DNA of 64,000 nt, from the NCBI GenBank assembly GCA_963971425.1, contig OZ020515.1:15888291-15952290 (forward strand). The letters are read 5' to 3'. The translations under genes were made by a program, and so were the position numbers. Position 1 is the first letter of the stretch; the number at the start of each line of letters is the position of its first letter. Shown piece by piece: positions 1 through 10,975 of this stretch. This DNA comes from Bryoerythrophyllum caledonicum (lineage: Eukaryota > Streptophyta > Bryopsida > Pottiales > Pottiaceae). The notes beneath the pieces are model-generated. The model saw only the letters and a list, made by a program, of their open reading frames with translations, made no database searches and was not told where the DNA came from.

Positions 1-653
1 CTTCCCTGGCTCTTGTGCTCTCGAGTGCTACCTGAGCCACCACGTCTTACATTTGACCTAACATGTCGGCTCTTCCACCACTTCGGGCAGTGCGAGTATG
101 CCTGGCTCTTCTTCTGTGATGGGCAGCCTACGTATGTCCTTGGTTGCACACACCGTGTGTATGTTTGGCTCTCCTCCGATTGTGGGCAACGTATGTCCGT
201 TGGGACGAGTAGCACCGCACCGCTCCTCCACTTCTGTGGTGCTGTCGGGGTTGATGCTGCGGGTATGATTACCTTGTTCAGGGTTTCTGGGTCGGCTTGA
301 GTGATTCTTCCTTTGCGTTCTCCTGCGTCTTCAGCGATCTTCGGCGTCTGCCTCTCAGGGTCTGCTCCACCTCCGATTCGTTCCTTCTCTTGGGCTTCCT
401 TCTGCTGTGCTTGTGTATGTGGCCACTTCTTCCTTGGGATCTCGGTTTGTTCTAACGTTTGGACTACGTCCACTGAACTCCAGTTGACACAGACAGTGGT
501 GAATCCCGTCGGTTGTGCTGGGGTGTATTGCTTCGATGCGGGCGCGGTGGAGGGGGCTCGTTCGCGATGTAGGGCACCTCTGGTTCCGACTGCTTTCTTT
601 TGCTGTTCGTACTTACGCCGTCTTTCGAGGATCTGAGTGCTTCTGGTTCTCCA
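1..653. other. Window edge, no gene recognised; possible LINE 5' leader on minus strand
   Basis: No protein family is recognisable on either strand. Read on the minus strand, the DNA is purine-rich and GAAG-rich (many agaag, gaacag and cagcac words). This is the same style as the leader of the full-length LINE at about 8.2-9.0 kb. Together with the repeat-rich open frame just to the right, it could be the 5' part of a related element that runs off the left edge. This is a composition argument only; no base-level alignment was made. Confidence 0.25.
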
Positions 654-1804
654 CTACTTGGTCTTCAGGTACTGTGCTTCTGCCGCAGTTTTCTGTTCAT
701 GTCTTCTTCTGCTTTTCTTGATCTGTAGCTGTGTGGGAGGGGGAGGGTTAGTGCAAATGGAGAGGTTCCAATCAAGTACTGTGTGTGCTTGTCTAGAGAA
801 CGCAGTGTAAGAACAACAAAGAAGTAGATGATATGAAGGTAGGGTTAGGTAGACTTCACGATTAGAAGATCTCTGTTGGGGGTCGAGGAGGATCGACGAG
901 CGCCTCCAGGGTTCTTCCTCTTGCCAACGTTGTCGAAGCTTTCCCTCCTTTCGACGTCTTGGATCTGGCTTCCTTGTACAATCAGTGTTGAGCCCCAGTT
1001 CTTGCTCCCAGGTAATGTGCGGTGTCGACGTAATGATGGCGAGGAGAGAGTAGTAGAAAGAGGATTTTCCTAGTGTATGGAGGTATGTTATATACCTTGT
1101 TGAGTCTCTGCGTGATGTGTTGGAGTTTTCTGTTGTAGTTGCGTACATTCGTCTCTTAGATTGATGGCGGCTAGGGTTCAGTGGTGATGTTGACCGCGCG
1201 ATTAGATCTTGAGGGCTGTGATGTCTGGATCTTGGATCTGGGGTTTCGGATTTCTTGGCTTCGTCTTTTTTTGGGGTGCCGCCGGTAGGTTTTCGTCTTG
1301 ACACATGTGTCTTGACGCGTCTCTTGTTGTGTCCGTTGGTAACATGGGCGCGCAGGCACTTCATCTTGCTAGTCGTCCATATAAAAGTCTTCTCTTTGAA
1401 CGTGGTATACGTTGGGATTTGGTGGTACCTGTTATTGATTGGAGACAGGAAATACAAATTTAGCAATGAGATTCGGGTTAGAGGACATACCTGTGAGTTT
1501 GCGTACCTGAGTTTTGGGTTTGGTCTTGAGCTATGATCATTGTTGTGGCCGTTATGTGGTTCCTGTATTCGTTGGTTTCTTCTTGGTCGTGGTTGTACTG
1601 AATTCGCCCTTCTCTTGCTTGTGTTGCAGATAACTTCGTCACTGTCCGTAGCCTCCACCTGCTGTGTCGATAATGGTGATTGAGGCTGTTGCTGTTGACT
1701 TGGCGTTTGAGGTTGCTGCCTGCTATTCGGCGGTTGAAGCTGCTGCAATCTGCATCTTTGTTGTCGGCTGGTCACTGCGTTGGGGTCAGTGCTGGGCCTG
1801 CCGT

Positions 1805-2700
1805 TGGGCCTGCTTCTCTTCTGTAAGCTCGTTTTCTCCATGGTGCCGGTGTTAGGCTTGTTTGTTTGTTGCGTACTTGTTTTCTTCTTGGTGCCGAAGT
1901 TGGAGCAATTGCTTTGCTGCATACACGACTCCACTTTGTTGCCGAATCTGTGCTTGTTATACTCCTGCATACTCATCTTCTCCTTGGTGTTGGTGCTAGG
2001 TCTGAGTCTTGGCCGCATGCTCGTCTCCTCCACGGTGTTGGTGTTCGGCATGTATCCCTGCTGCCACGATTTTTCCTTGATGCCGAAGTAGGGTTTGTAT
2101 CTTTGTTGCGTCTTTGACTCCAACTTCGTCTCTTTCAATATGTTGGTGCTGGACCTGTAACTCTTCTGCTTATACCACTTCTCCTTGGTGTCGAAGTATG
2201 GTTTGTTTCTGTGCTGCGTACTCATCTCCATCTTGGTGTCGGAGCTAATCCTACTACTTTCTTGCATACTCGACTCCTTCTTGGTGCCGATGCTGGGCAT
2301 GTCACTTTGCTGCATGCTCTTCTTCTCGGCTCCAAGGCTGGGTCTATGTCTTCGCTGCATGTTCGCTTCCTCCTTGGCGTCGGAGCTGGCCCTGTTTTTG
2401 TTCGGCCTGCTCATCTCCATCTTGGTGCCCATGCTGGTGTCGTCTCTTTGTGGCGTACTCGTCTCCTTCTTGGTTTCGGAGCTGGGTCTATTACCTTGTT
2501 GTGTACTCGACTCTTCCTTGGTGCTCGAACTGGTCCTGTTTTTATTCTGCACACCCATCTCTTCCTTGGTGCCGGAACTAGGCCTGATTCTTCTCTGCAT
2601 ATTCTTCTCCTCCATGGTGCCTATGCTGGACTTTTTTCTGTGTTTCATACTCGTCCCCACTTTGATGTTGATGCTGGGCTTGTTACTTTGCTGCATGCTC
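1805..2700. repeat. 48-bp minisatellite, about 18 degenerate copies
   Basis: On the plus strand the words ctcNtctCCttggtgcCgNNgcTgg recur about every 48 bases. On the minus strand the same array encodes the 16-residue repeat described for the long frame. Copies differ from each other, one carries extra codons and some have lost one, so the array is old. The period is a multiple of three, which keeps every frame open across it. Confidence 0.75.
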
Positions 2701-2789
2701 GTCACTTCTGCATTCTTATCCAGGCAACTGCTATATTTCTTTGTGTCTTGGAAGTTAGTCCTTAGTCCTATTTCTACTACACCTATTGG

Positions 2790-3005
2790 CATGTGTGTGT
2801 CTAGTTTGTCTTTCTTAGAACGAGCTACTACTAGATATGTTTTGCAAGAATAGTCTAACTTGCGTCCTCTAAAGGAGAGCATTCTAAGTTTCGATTTACA
2901 AGAGGAGTCTGACATGTGTTCTATAACAAAGGAGATCTTAAGTTTCGTTTTACAAGAAGAGTTCAACATGTGATTCCTAACAAAAGGCATTGTAAACTGA
3001 GTTTT
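2790..3005. repeat. 54-bp minisatellite, four copies
   Basis: Four diverged 54-base units lie next to the 48-bp array. Each contains the plus-strand word ttacaagAagagt or a close variant. On the minus strand each unit reads CK(T/S) followed by about 15 residues. The two arrays abut, as if the leader region had expanded by repeated local duplication. Confidence 0.6.
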
Positions 3006-3110
3006 GCAATACTGATACTTAGCTGATTCTGCAGAGTTTCGTCTTCGGGCAACTGATCTTGTGTCTTGGCAGCTCGTTCGAGTGTTGTGTAGACAGTAAC
3101 TTGTCTTCAT

Positions 3111-3600
3111 GATAGTGCTAGAGTCCTAGTGGAGGAGGGGTATGGTGTGTGGAATTACTGTGGTGTCATGGTATCCTAGATCTAGATCTAATTGATTGAG
3201 AAGTAATGTAGAGGCTGCAACTTCTAGATCTAGATCTGAGCCAACACAGAGCCCCGCCATAGATCTTACTCTCTCAAACTAGTACTAGTTAGTTGCAACC
3301 TCATACAAACTTTGTGTCAATAAATCTGAGATTTGTAATCCCTCAACACTCTCCACCCCATCAGCATACCTTTCAGCAACAAGAACAATGCACACAGGGA
3401 TTAACAATGGGCCCAGCAACTCCCATTGTTGTGTGCACCCTACTTGCGCCTAACACCAAAAAACCCTCCTCACCAGGTTTTGCGGAGCTACTCTTCTCTC
3501 ATCTCAAAAAAACGAGGTAGGATATGATGCTTACATCACTTGAAATTTCAGGATTTTATAAAAAAATATTAATTATTGTAGAACAAATTGTGGAAGTTGG
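3111..3600. other. Intergenic, AT-rich, with TCTAGATCT words
   Basis: No gene seen. Two copies of the word tctagatctagatct lie at about 3178-3192 and 3222-3236. A short plus-strand frame at 3293-3520 matches nothing I recognise. The TAGATCT words also recur in the leader of the LINE between 7.4 and 7.9 kb. That is weak support for relatedness. Confidence 0.3.
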
Positions 3601-3686
3601 AAGAAGAAGAAGAACTCTGGTCCCTGGGATAGGAGGCCGACGTGAATAAAGTGCTTCTTCGTTCCACCACTAAGTCCATGCCCACC
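3601..3686 (-). mobile_element. 5'-truncated LINE tail, diverged
   Basis: Read on the minus strand this is the last roughly 85 bases of the LINE family whose full copy ends at 18,877. Shared landmarks are the (TTC)n tail (here gaagaagaagaa on the plus strand), then cgtgaataaag, then ttcgttcca and taagNccatgcccacc. The terminal hairpin is eroded (ctctggtccctgggatagg in place of the GC-rich palindrome), so this copy is old. It sits directly beside the decayed Tc1-like transposase. A possible short target duplication (aagttg on both sides) is too weak to rely on. Confidence 0.7.
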
Positions 3687-3699
3687 AAAGTTGAAACTA

Positions 3700-4345
3700 C
3701 AATATACAATTCAAATGATAAACTTGCAAGATGCAAATCCAAGGATTACTGATAATCCAATTATGAGAAATTTTTGAGCAAGCAATCAATCTACATCATA
3801 ATGTGTTGTATGCTTTGGATCATTGTCATGTTGGAAAATAACATCATCCTCTTCTCAACCTTCCATTTGTATAGTGCCCATAAGTTCCATCTCTAAAATG
3901 TTGCTACATACATATTTATCCATCTTCCCTTAAGTCAAATGAAGCTTGCCAACTCCTTCCCAACTCATACAACCCCAAACCATTATGTTTCTTCTTTCAT
4001 AGATTACATATGTTGATCTACAAGATTTTTTCCACTCTTTCTCTAATAATATTGACGTCCACCTAAGCTAAAAATATTGAATTTGGACTTATTAGAAAAA
4101 ATGACATCAATCCAAAATTCTCAATGTGCATGCCTACACTTCTTTTGCCACTGTAAACGCCATGCTTGATGTTTCTTTGTCAATAGTGGCTTTTTTGGTC
4201 CTTACACATGCTCTCAACCCTTGCCTCCAAAGACTTCATTTGACCGTATTATCAGTCAAACAACAAATCACTAATGGCCTCTCCAAGTCTTACAAAAAAG
4301 TCTCAAAACAAAAAGCCTTACAAGTGCATTTGCATTGAGATGATT
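3700..4345 (-). pseudogene. Decayed Tc1-like transposase
   Basis: On the minus strand, between stops and frameshifts, several Tc1 transposase hallmarks can be read. A VIFSNKSKFN segment (the family usually has Asp-Glu where Asn-Lys stands here) lies near 4090. MVWGCMSWEGVGKL lies near 3960 and FQHDNDPKHTT near 3825; the latter includes the second catalytic aspartate. A possible trace of the SPDLNPIE segment lies near 3740. At least four stops and a degenerate first catalytic motif mean no function remains. This copy differs from the Tc1 element at 29.6-32.3 kb: it has the canonical QHDNDPKH motif, whereas that one has MEDGAPVH. No inverted ends were found. Confidence 0.75.
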
Positions 4346-5479
4346 GTGTGCACTACTTGTGTGCATATTAAGATGTACACACCTCTTCGTGATCTTTGCA
4401 TGTGTAATCCCTACAAGTAACAAACCTTGAGGGATTCAAATTTAATTAGGTGCCATGTGGTATACTAATTAAGGTTAGCCAAAAAAATCTCATACCAACC
4501 CCACCACTTGACCACAATCCACGCAAAAAGCATACATCTTAGTTTTGAAAGTTTGAAATTTCAATTTTTAAAATGGATAATCACATACTAAAATTTTGTT
4601 TTGGCAATTTTTTTACCTCCTTTTACTCTTTGATTTTTTTGATAACGCTTCACTTTTCTTTTACTTTTGAAAATTGATGTAAAGGAAGCCTGCATCACTT
4701 ATATCATAATGATATAAAACTCAAAACTTTTGTAAAGCAAAACTTCAACATCAAATGAAGTCAAAGTTTTTTTTAATCCTTTACATGCAGGAAGAAGAAT
4801 TCATTTTTCTTCACTTCAAACACTCTTTAAATCTTTCTGTTCCAATCTTTGAGCCCGTGCAGTCAATTGTTTTCAATCTTGTAAGCTTGTGATTTTAGTA
4901 GTATAGACACAGATCTTAGAGTTGGAATAAAGTTTTTTCTTTTCCATTCCACTCTTTGCACTAGCAAAAACAATTGAAGTGTATTTGGTGAGTAATAGTG
5001 AAGGAATTTTTGAGATTAAGCTCCCTGACCTATGTATAGCACTGGTGTATGATATTTCATTTTTTGTCATCAAAATAAATCATCATGGTTTTGCAATTTA
5101 CTTGAGCTTTAAACTACCAATATTGAAATAGGTACAAATTCTCAAAATGTAAAGTAAGCCATGATATATTCTTTGTCATATATTGTGCCCTATGTGCCAG
5201 TATTGGCCTCGCTGCTTGCTAAAAGTAGCATTGAAAACTCCACAAACAACAGTTAGAGATGCCAAAAACAATTCATTGACTCTAAAATTATGTGATGCTA
5301 CAACCGTGGAAACGTAATATTGGTCACAACCTTGTTGGTGGTTGACCTACCTTCAACATAAAAGAACAAAATGTCTCAAAATGAACCTTTTGAAGGTTTG
5401 GTCAAGTTCCTATGATGTCAATTTATAACATTTTTGAAATCTTTACTATAGATGGGCATTCCTAAAACCTTTCCAGGAG
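4346..5479. other. AT-rich intergenic DNA with a dispersed-repeat piece
   Basis: No gene seen. Around 4,735-4,850 the sequence atcaaatgaagtcaaag, acatgcaggaagaagaattcat, then cttcaaacact resembles the reverse orientation of the noncoding repeat found at 60.85-61.25 kb and the same orientation as the copy at 20.0-20.4 kb. The rest is A/T-rich with no readable structure. Confidence 0.4.
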
Positions 5480-5960
5480 TACACTTTTTTTTCTAGATTC
5501 AACAATCACTAAAAAATTACACAGTTTTGAATTTTAACTCCCAAAGGACCAAGACATTTTCCCCTCAAAATCACTCCAAAACTGCCATTTTCAGCGCATT
5601 CAACATGAAATGATACAAAATGTTTTTTCTGAAAATTCAACCGTAGGATCTTGTACTAGAGTTTTGTGAGAGTGTGTAGTGAAATTTTGGTAGCTTTGAC
5701 CGCACGGATTGAAAGATATCAGCCTTTAAAGTGAGACATAATCTCTTTTTGAGGTCCTACTAAACACCTTCAACAAACTTTGACCACCTTCTATGGAAAC
5801 TTTTTGCACTATGGGCCGTGAATTCATTATATTAACTTGAAAAGGATCATGTTAGGCACATGTGCACCAAATTTTAGGAGTAGAAAAGGTGTAGAAGATG
5901 TCCTAAAAAATCCTGCAATGCAACTATGTGCTGAGAATCAACAATACACTATATATTTTG
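5480..5960 (+). repeat. Dispersed noncoding repeat, copy in forward orientation
   Basis: Shared landmarks with the copy at 60,840-61,255 occur in the same order: ccaaaactgcc, ttttNagNgcat, aaccgtaggatct, gaccgcacggattg (5,699-5,712), aaagtgaga, ggtgtagaagat. The copy at 20.0-20.4 kb carries the 3' half in reverse. No coding frame or obvious inverted ends were seen. It may be the noncoding part of a transposon family; its class is unknown. Confidence 0.6.
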
Positions 5961-6752
5961 CATATATCATATCCTTCTCAAATGATTGAAATTCAAAAAT
6001 CCATACAGTAGATGCAAATATCTCAATTTCCTTTGCAAGAGGACATTTTCTTTCTTTTAAATGGACAAAAACTCGAATTTCTATTGAATTTAGAAGTTAT
6101 TAAAGTTTAGTGACAATATTTGTGATATGTCACACTAAACTGTTGCACTATTTGTATATGTAAGTGAAAATAACCTGTAACTTTTGAATTGTAAGTTGAA
6201 ATTCTATGAAATTTATGTCTACGCAAAGCTAATCAAAAGTTGTATGTTCCATAAAAAATCTCAAAAAATAATGCCTAGAATTGAGAACGTGGTACCTTAC
6301 CCAAACTCAAAATGTCCCCCGAGGAGACTTTGGTTCTTTAGGGGTTAAATAAGAAGAGCGGGCATGGCACAAAAGGTACTATAGAGCTGAATAGTACCAT
6401 TGTAGAGCTTGAATAGTGAACTCTTTTAAAAAGGGTAGCACTAAAGGAAAGATTTTGGCAACCCTATTTATTTTTACTGAAAAACGCATTTTACTTAAAA
6501 ATAAAAGGAAGTTATTTTTTTCAAAAAAACAAGTTTTTCTAATAGTAGAAGGCATAATGACTCTACCTACCATTTTGGATTTTATATCCAACAAAAAAAA
6601 ATTATAATGAAAAATAAAATTGCTTATCTAAGTAAATGGCTACTTTCTATACCCCTACTCATTGCAAGTCTATCTTTTTAATCTAAACAACTCCATTACT
6701 TTTTGGCATGCCATGACCTAAAACAAGGTAGAACATAGATAAGTAATTTTTT
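5961..6752. other. AT-rich flank of the LINE insertion
   Basis: No gene seen. Short frames at 6,379-6,607 on both strands are low-complexity Lys/Phe-rich sequence and match nothing. A T-run at 6,748-6,754 immediately precedes the target duplication of the LINE, as expected for a target nicked at T/A-rich DNA. Confidence 0.5.
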
Positions 6753-6765
6753 TTGCAATGTGTAG
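6753..6765 (+). repeat. Target-site duplication, left copy (LINE)
   Basis: The 13 bases ttgcaatgtgtag recur at 18,878-18,890 just after the (TTC)n tail of the LINE. The two copies define the element borders as 6,766 and 18,877. The leading tt could in principle belong to the tail, which would make the duplication 11 bp. Confidence 0.85.
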
Positions 6766-9167
6766 GAAGCAAATTCGATGGCCTGCTGAGAGCTCCGTAA
6801 TTCCTGGTGAGGGCTGCTTCAGGAGTTAGTCTCAGATCTGACGTTTAGGATAGCAAGAGGTGCTGGGCTTGCTTCTACCCCACCTTTACTTCAGATCTGG
6901 ACTTAGTGTATGCTTGGGGAGAGGCGTGTAGTGTTGGAAAGGGGCTCTTATCACCAAGATCTACTTGTGTGCACATTCTGGTTACGCCTTGAGCAGATCT
7001 GCAGAGCTGGGGCTCAATAGTTGGGAGGTGGGATCATTGGTGAAACTTCTATGAGTAATCTGAAGCGCTGGAACTCGAGAGTTGGTAGAAGAAATCTCCA
7101 CCCAGACTGCGTCTCACGAGCTAGATCTAAGTGGCATTAGATAGATCACGCCCATAGCATAGACATAACTCTCATAGCAGCCGGACCCAGGAGCTGCACA
7201 TCAAACAAGCTGGAATCAGAGCCAAGTACACCGACGACTCCGGATCTGGACGAAACTGCTATCTCATCGCCACCGTTACACACTGCATCAGCTACCACAT
7301 CGCCACCATTACACACAGCACCAACTACTACAGCGATACGTATCCTTCACCTCTCTTTCAATTCAATTCAGTTTATGTTATATGCTGCGTTTATTTATCA
7401 ACCTACTAGAAACCTTGAGATTATTACACAAGAGCGTACACCAAGATCTAGTAAAACCAGTACACACTGTGCACACAGTCCTAAGTCTAGTTTCAGATTA
7501 GAATCAGATCTGCTGCAAGGCAGCAACACCCACCTGAAATCACAGTCAATAAACCATAAGTGCTTATCGCCATATTACAGCTCTAGCACACCGGATCGAA
7601 TTACACAGAGCCCGGAATCTAGATTAAGTTTAGAGCCAGATCTACCACATAGAAGCTGCACTCACCTAAAAACACAAACAAGAAACACTGAGCGATCACT
7701 GTTGCATCATAGCTCTAGTACACTTGATAGAATTGCACACAGTCCAAAGTTGAGTTTTAACGTAGATCCAGATCTGCTGCAAGGTAGAAGCGCCTATCTG
7801 GAGTCAAGAAACCCTGTGAGATCATCGTTATATTACAATACTAGTACACTAGATCCAGTTTCAGTTAGTACCACAAAATATACTAACACCTACAGTTCAC
7901 AAGAAAAAGCGAAGAAGATCCAACAAAGGTCAACAACTGAAGAGACGCCTATCAACTTACAAAACGCATCAACAAGAAGGTTGCAGATTCGTCATCAATT
8001 GCCACGACAACACACACAGGCTTGCCCTTCTCTCCCACCCTCATGTATATTCTCATATTACGTCTTGTTTAAACACCTCAATGCACACAATCGAACTAGA
8101 CACATTCAGCACATAACAAAAACCATTCACCAAAAAATCATTGTAAAGCTTTCTCACAAGCAGAAGCAGAAGCACTGCTATTGCCGTTTCTGCATTCAGG
8201 AAAGACGAAGTCTGGAACCTCCCACCGCACTCCACTTCCGCAAATTGGAGCCCCCTGTCGCACTCCACTCCCACCGAACAACTGTCAACCCTAAAGACAA
8301 GTACGGGAGGAACAGCGCAACCTGGAGAAACGACCAGTACCTGGAGAGGAACCCTAAAGACAAGTACGGGAGGAACAGCGCCACCAGGAGAAACGACCAG
8401 TATCCGGAGAGGAGCGGAACAACCAGAAGACACGTCCAGCACTCGGGGAGAAGCGACACAATCAGAAGAAACGTCCATCATCCGAAGAGCAGGGCCACAC
8501 CTCAAAGACGTAGAACCCTCCTCCGCGCCAGGCCGATCTCGTTACTGGATGTCCTCGGCAGAGTAGAGCTCCCTACAGCATTCCACCGAACAGAAGCCAA
8601 GATTGAGCTCAACTCAAGAGAAGCAAGACGCCACAACGACAAGAACGAGAGAAGCAGCAAAACCTGAAGAAACGCCCAGCACCCGAAGAGCAACAATATA
8701 CATCACCGAAGAAGACACCCCCCCGCAATACACCTGTCCGGTTGATATTGAACCTGCCGCGACTTGGAGAAGACGACTGCCGCAACGTTGCTAGCGATCT
8801 GTCGCTCAGAAGAGCGTCAACGACGCCCTGCTCGCCAACGCCCAACCTCATCGAAACACCCTCAAAACGCCCCACCCCGACGCCCCTTTGGCCCGCGCAC
8901 ACTGTCGCCAACTGGACTCCGCACCAAAGGAGTGCCAAGAAGGGATACAAACCAGCTATCGAGCAAAGAGAAGGAGAAACGAAGAAACAAAGGAGGGGAC
9001 CCAGCCGGTGGCCAGAGATAACGGAAGAAACACAACCGGATCGAAAGCACATCAGGATAAGGCCTCGTGCTGTATACTCTAACCCTCTCTACGTTTACTG
9101 TGAAAAACCACCGTGTTTGTGTTGCTTTAGCCCTCATTGTAGAACTCACCTCCTAGAATCAGTGGAC
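6766..9167 (+). other. LINE 5' leader with tandem repeats
   Basis: About 2.4 kb precede ORF1. An open frame of 430 codons (7,375-8,667) covers three tandem 126-132-base repeats at 7,474-7,863, each reading (H/Q)SPxSxFxxxxDL...STxDRI. Two tandem 63-base repeats lie at 8,290-8,415 (NPKDKYGRNSAT...), followed by two shorter units with the same TRRxVxH pattern. Repeated monomers in LINE leaders can act as promoters in other families (for example mouse L1). Whether the frame is translated is unknown: the repeats are multiples of three, or nearly so, and no domain is recognised. Confidence 0.6.
7474..7863 (+). repeat. Three tandem ~130-bp repeats in LINE leader
   Basis: Translated in the open frame the units are 44, 44 and 42 codons. 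Shared positions include SPxS, DLLQG or DLPHR, the THL(K) region, and SSSTxDRI. At DNA level the shared words are agatctgctgcaagg and agctctagNacacNNgatNgaat. The units are diverged, so they predate this insertion. Confidence 0.75.
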
Positions 9168-10802
9168 ATGATAGAGAGCACAAAGAGGACCCTGAACATG
9201 GACATGGAGGTAGAATCACCTGAACAGAGCCCCATCAAAGCCCAAAGCTCAAAGGCAACCAGGAGAAGAGAAGAAGTAACCAGCACCAGCAAGAAGAGCA
9301 AAGCATCCACAAAGGAAAAAGGTAAGTCTATACAAATGCCTGAACTAACCAAGTTCAAATTTTGGTTGGGGTTTCAGGCAATGGAGGCTTTGGCAGTGGA
9401 GAACGGAGATGAAGAGCTCTATAGTGGCGAAACGACACTGGACATGATGGCTAGAGGCATGAAGAAGGAAGAAGCGGAAGAGGTATGTAATGCAAGAGTA
9501 GCATTTCCTAGAATCCCACAAAACCTTTACCCCATGACTAGAAAAGGGATAGATGGGCAACACTACAACTTAACACAAATTCCTTTTGATATCAAAACCC
9601 AAGAGAGTTCTGGCTTGTCATTTAGCTACCATGTGGCTATCCACTTTGAGCTCCCCAAAAACCCAATCATGCATGATGAAGTTAAGAAGATGACCCTTGC
9701 TAGACTTAAAAAGATGGATATTGCTCTGGGAAAAAACATGGTGGACCCTCTTGTCATCCAATGCTTGAGTATTAAACATGGAGGGACTAAAGGAGTATGG
9801 GCTGGAAACCTTAAAATGCATCTACTCAAACCCGAATTGGATGGTTTGATGCTCATAAAAGGCATTAGACCATTTATCCTTGACATTGATGATGAACTTG
9901 TTGTTGGCAAAGTATGCAAATCCTACCTTGGGATTGCAAAAGGTACTAACCTTTCCGTGAAGGTCAAAAGTGATAGTCTAATGGATTTCTCAGCCCAAAC
10001 TCTCTTCAAGGAAATCCTTGAGAGTAGCTTTCATCGGGGGCATGACTATGAAGTCTACGGCGTGCAAAAGGGCCATGGCGATGCCCACGCATTTATTATC
10101 TCTACAACCCCTCTTCAAACAAAGAAGATACTCGTACATCACATCACCGTGGGTGACGAGGTGATACAAGCAAGACAAGTGGGAGAGACCAAAGTGTCTA
10201 ATGGTGTGGTGGAATCCAAAGCAAGGAAAGAAGCTCTAACCCTTACTCTTTCACCTCTTCCTATCCATCTTGATGTTATGCACACTTCACATGAAATCTA
10301 CAAAATAATGGGAGGAGCCAATGTGAGGAATATTTATTTTCACAAAGAAGAGGCTAATTATCACAATGGAAATGCAAATGTACTTTGTGCTAACCCTATC
10401 GTATATAGGACTTTTGTGCACAAAACCTTTGTCATGAATGGTAACTATGTAGACTTTGCTCCACACTGGCAGAGTCTAGAAGGAGTCAACCGCCCCACCG
10501 AAGAACAAGTCAAAAGTTTTGGCTTTGATGATATTAACATGGCAATTGTCAATACCATCTCCACCTTCAAGATGCAAGACAAGAACGAAACTCTCACCAA
10601 AAAAGACATGGTGGAGATTTTGGAGGAGAACAACAAGAAGATTAGGAGAGAAACTAGGGAGTACACCAACAAAATGCACAACGAGCTCAAGGGAGAAATG
10701 GAGAACCTCCAAGATGCTCTACTTGGGGTACTCAAAAGCATGTCCGCCATTACGGGGAAGAAGAACTTATCTCTTGAAAACAAAGAACCGCCAAACATGT
10801 AG
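9168..10802 (+). CDS. LINE ORF1 protein (putative RNA-binding, coiled-coil C-terminus)
   Basis: The frame is open from 8,742, but I chose the ATG at 9,168 (545-codon frame including the stop), because upstream codons continue the leader's repetitive style. The N-terminal 60 residues are charged with a Lys/Ser-rich basic patch (RRREEVTSTSKKSKASTKEK). The middle shows no domain I recognise: there is no CCHC knuckle, no RRM signature and no esterase motif. The C-terminal 70 residues (KKDMVEILEENNKKIRRETRE onward) look like an amphipathic coiled coil, typical of LINE ORF1 proteins that trimerise. By position and class it should coat the element RNA, which is inference. The frame is intact, unlike ORF2. 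Confidence 0.75.
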   Translation: MIESTKRTLNMDMEVESPEQSPIKAQSSKATRRREEVTSTSKKSKASTKEKGKSIQMPELTKFKFWLGFQAMEALAVENGDEELYSGETTLDMMARGMKKEEAEEVCNARVAFPRIPQNLYPMTRKGIDGQHYNLTQIPFDIKTQESSGLSFSYHVAIHFELPKNPIMHDEVKKMTLARLKKMDIALGKNMVDPLVIQCLSIKHGGTKGVWAGNLKMHLLKPELDGLMLIKGIRPFILDIDDELVVGKVCKSYLGIAKGTNLSVKVKSDSLMDFSAQTLFKEILESSFHRGHDYEVYGVQKGHGDAHAFIISTTPLQTKKILVHHITVGDEVIQARQVGETKVSNGVVESKARKEALTLTLSPLPIHLDVMHTSHEIYKIMGGANVRNIYFHKEEANYHNGNANVLCANPIVYRTFVHKTFVMNGNYVDFAPHWQSLEGVNRPTEEQVKSFGFDDINMAIVNTISTFKMQDKNETLTKKDMVEILEENNKKIRRETREYTNKMHNELKGEMENLQDALLGVLKSMSAITGKKNLSLENKEPPNM

Positions 10803-10975
10803 AAATACAAGACCACAAGGCAACTATCTACTTTAAGACATTATACTATATACATAGTATACAAGATAGAATAGCCTACTCTACACTTAGTAGAATACTA
10901 GTAGAAAACTCGCACAAAAACAAATGTATTAGACAATATACTAAATACAACTATTATACAAAAACCAAAAACTAT

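Larger units (their letters stand above)
654..3110 (-). other. 818-codon open frame built on minisatellites, coding status doubtful
   Basis: An uninterrupted minus-strand frame begins with ATG at 3110 and stops at 654. No known domain is visible. Residues about 36-107 are four 18-residue repeats starting CK(T/S). Residues about 137-435 are roughly 18 copies of a 16-residue repeat of the type SSxTKEExSxQQxNRP. A Gln/Pro-rich stretch follows at about 455-490, then a basic tail. Both repeat units are multiples of three bases and lack stops, so the frame would stay open even without selection; the plus strand is also open over the same repeats. It may be a real repetitive basic protein, or the leader of a mobile element similar to the one at 6.8-9.1 kb. 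I do not assign a function. Confidence 0.3.

Noticed and set aside
1664-2853. Several plus-strand open frames of 60-220 codons rich in Leu/Cys/Ser
   Set aside because: They lie antisense to, or inside, the 48-bp minisatellite. A repeat period divisible by three without stops keeps all frames open, and no domain is visible.
8053-9149. Minus-strand frames of 64-150 codons across the LINE leader and ORF1 start
   Set aside because: Antisense to the GAAG-rich leader. They contain long Leu/Val/Ser runs from repeats and no domain.
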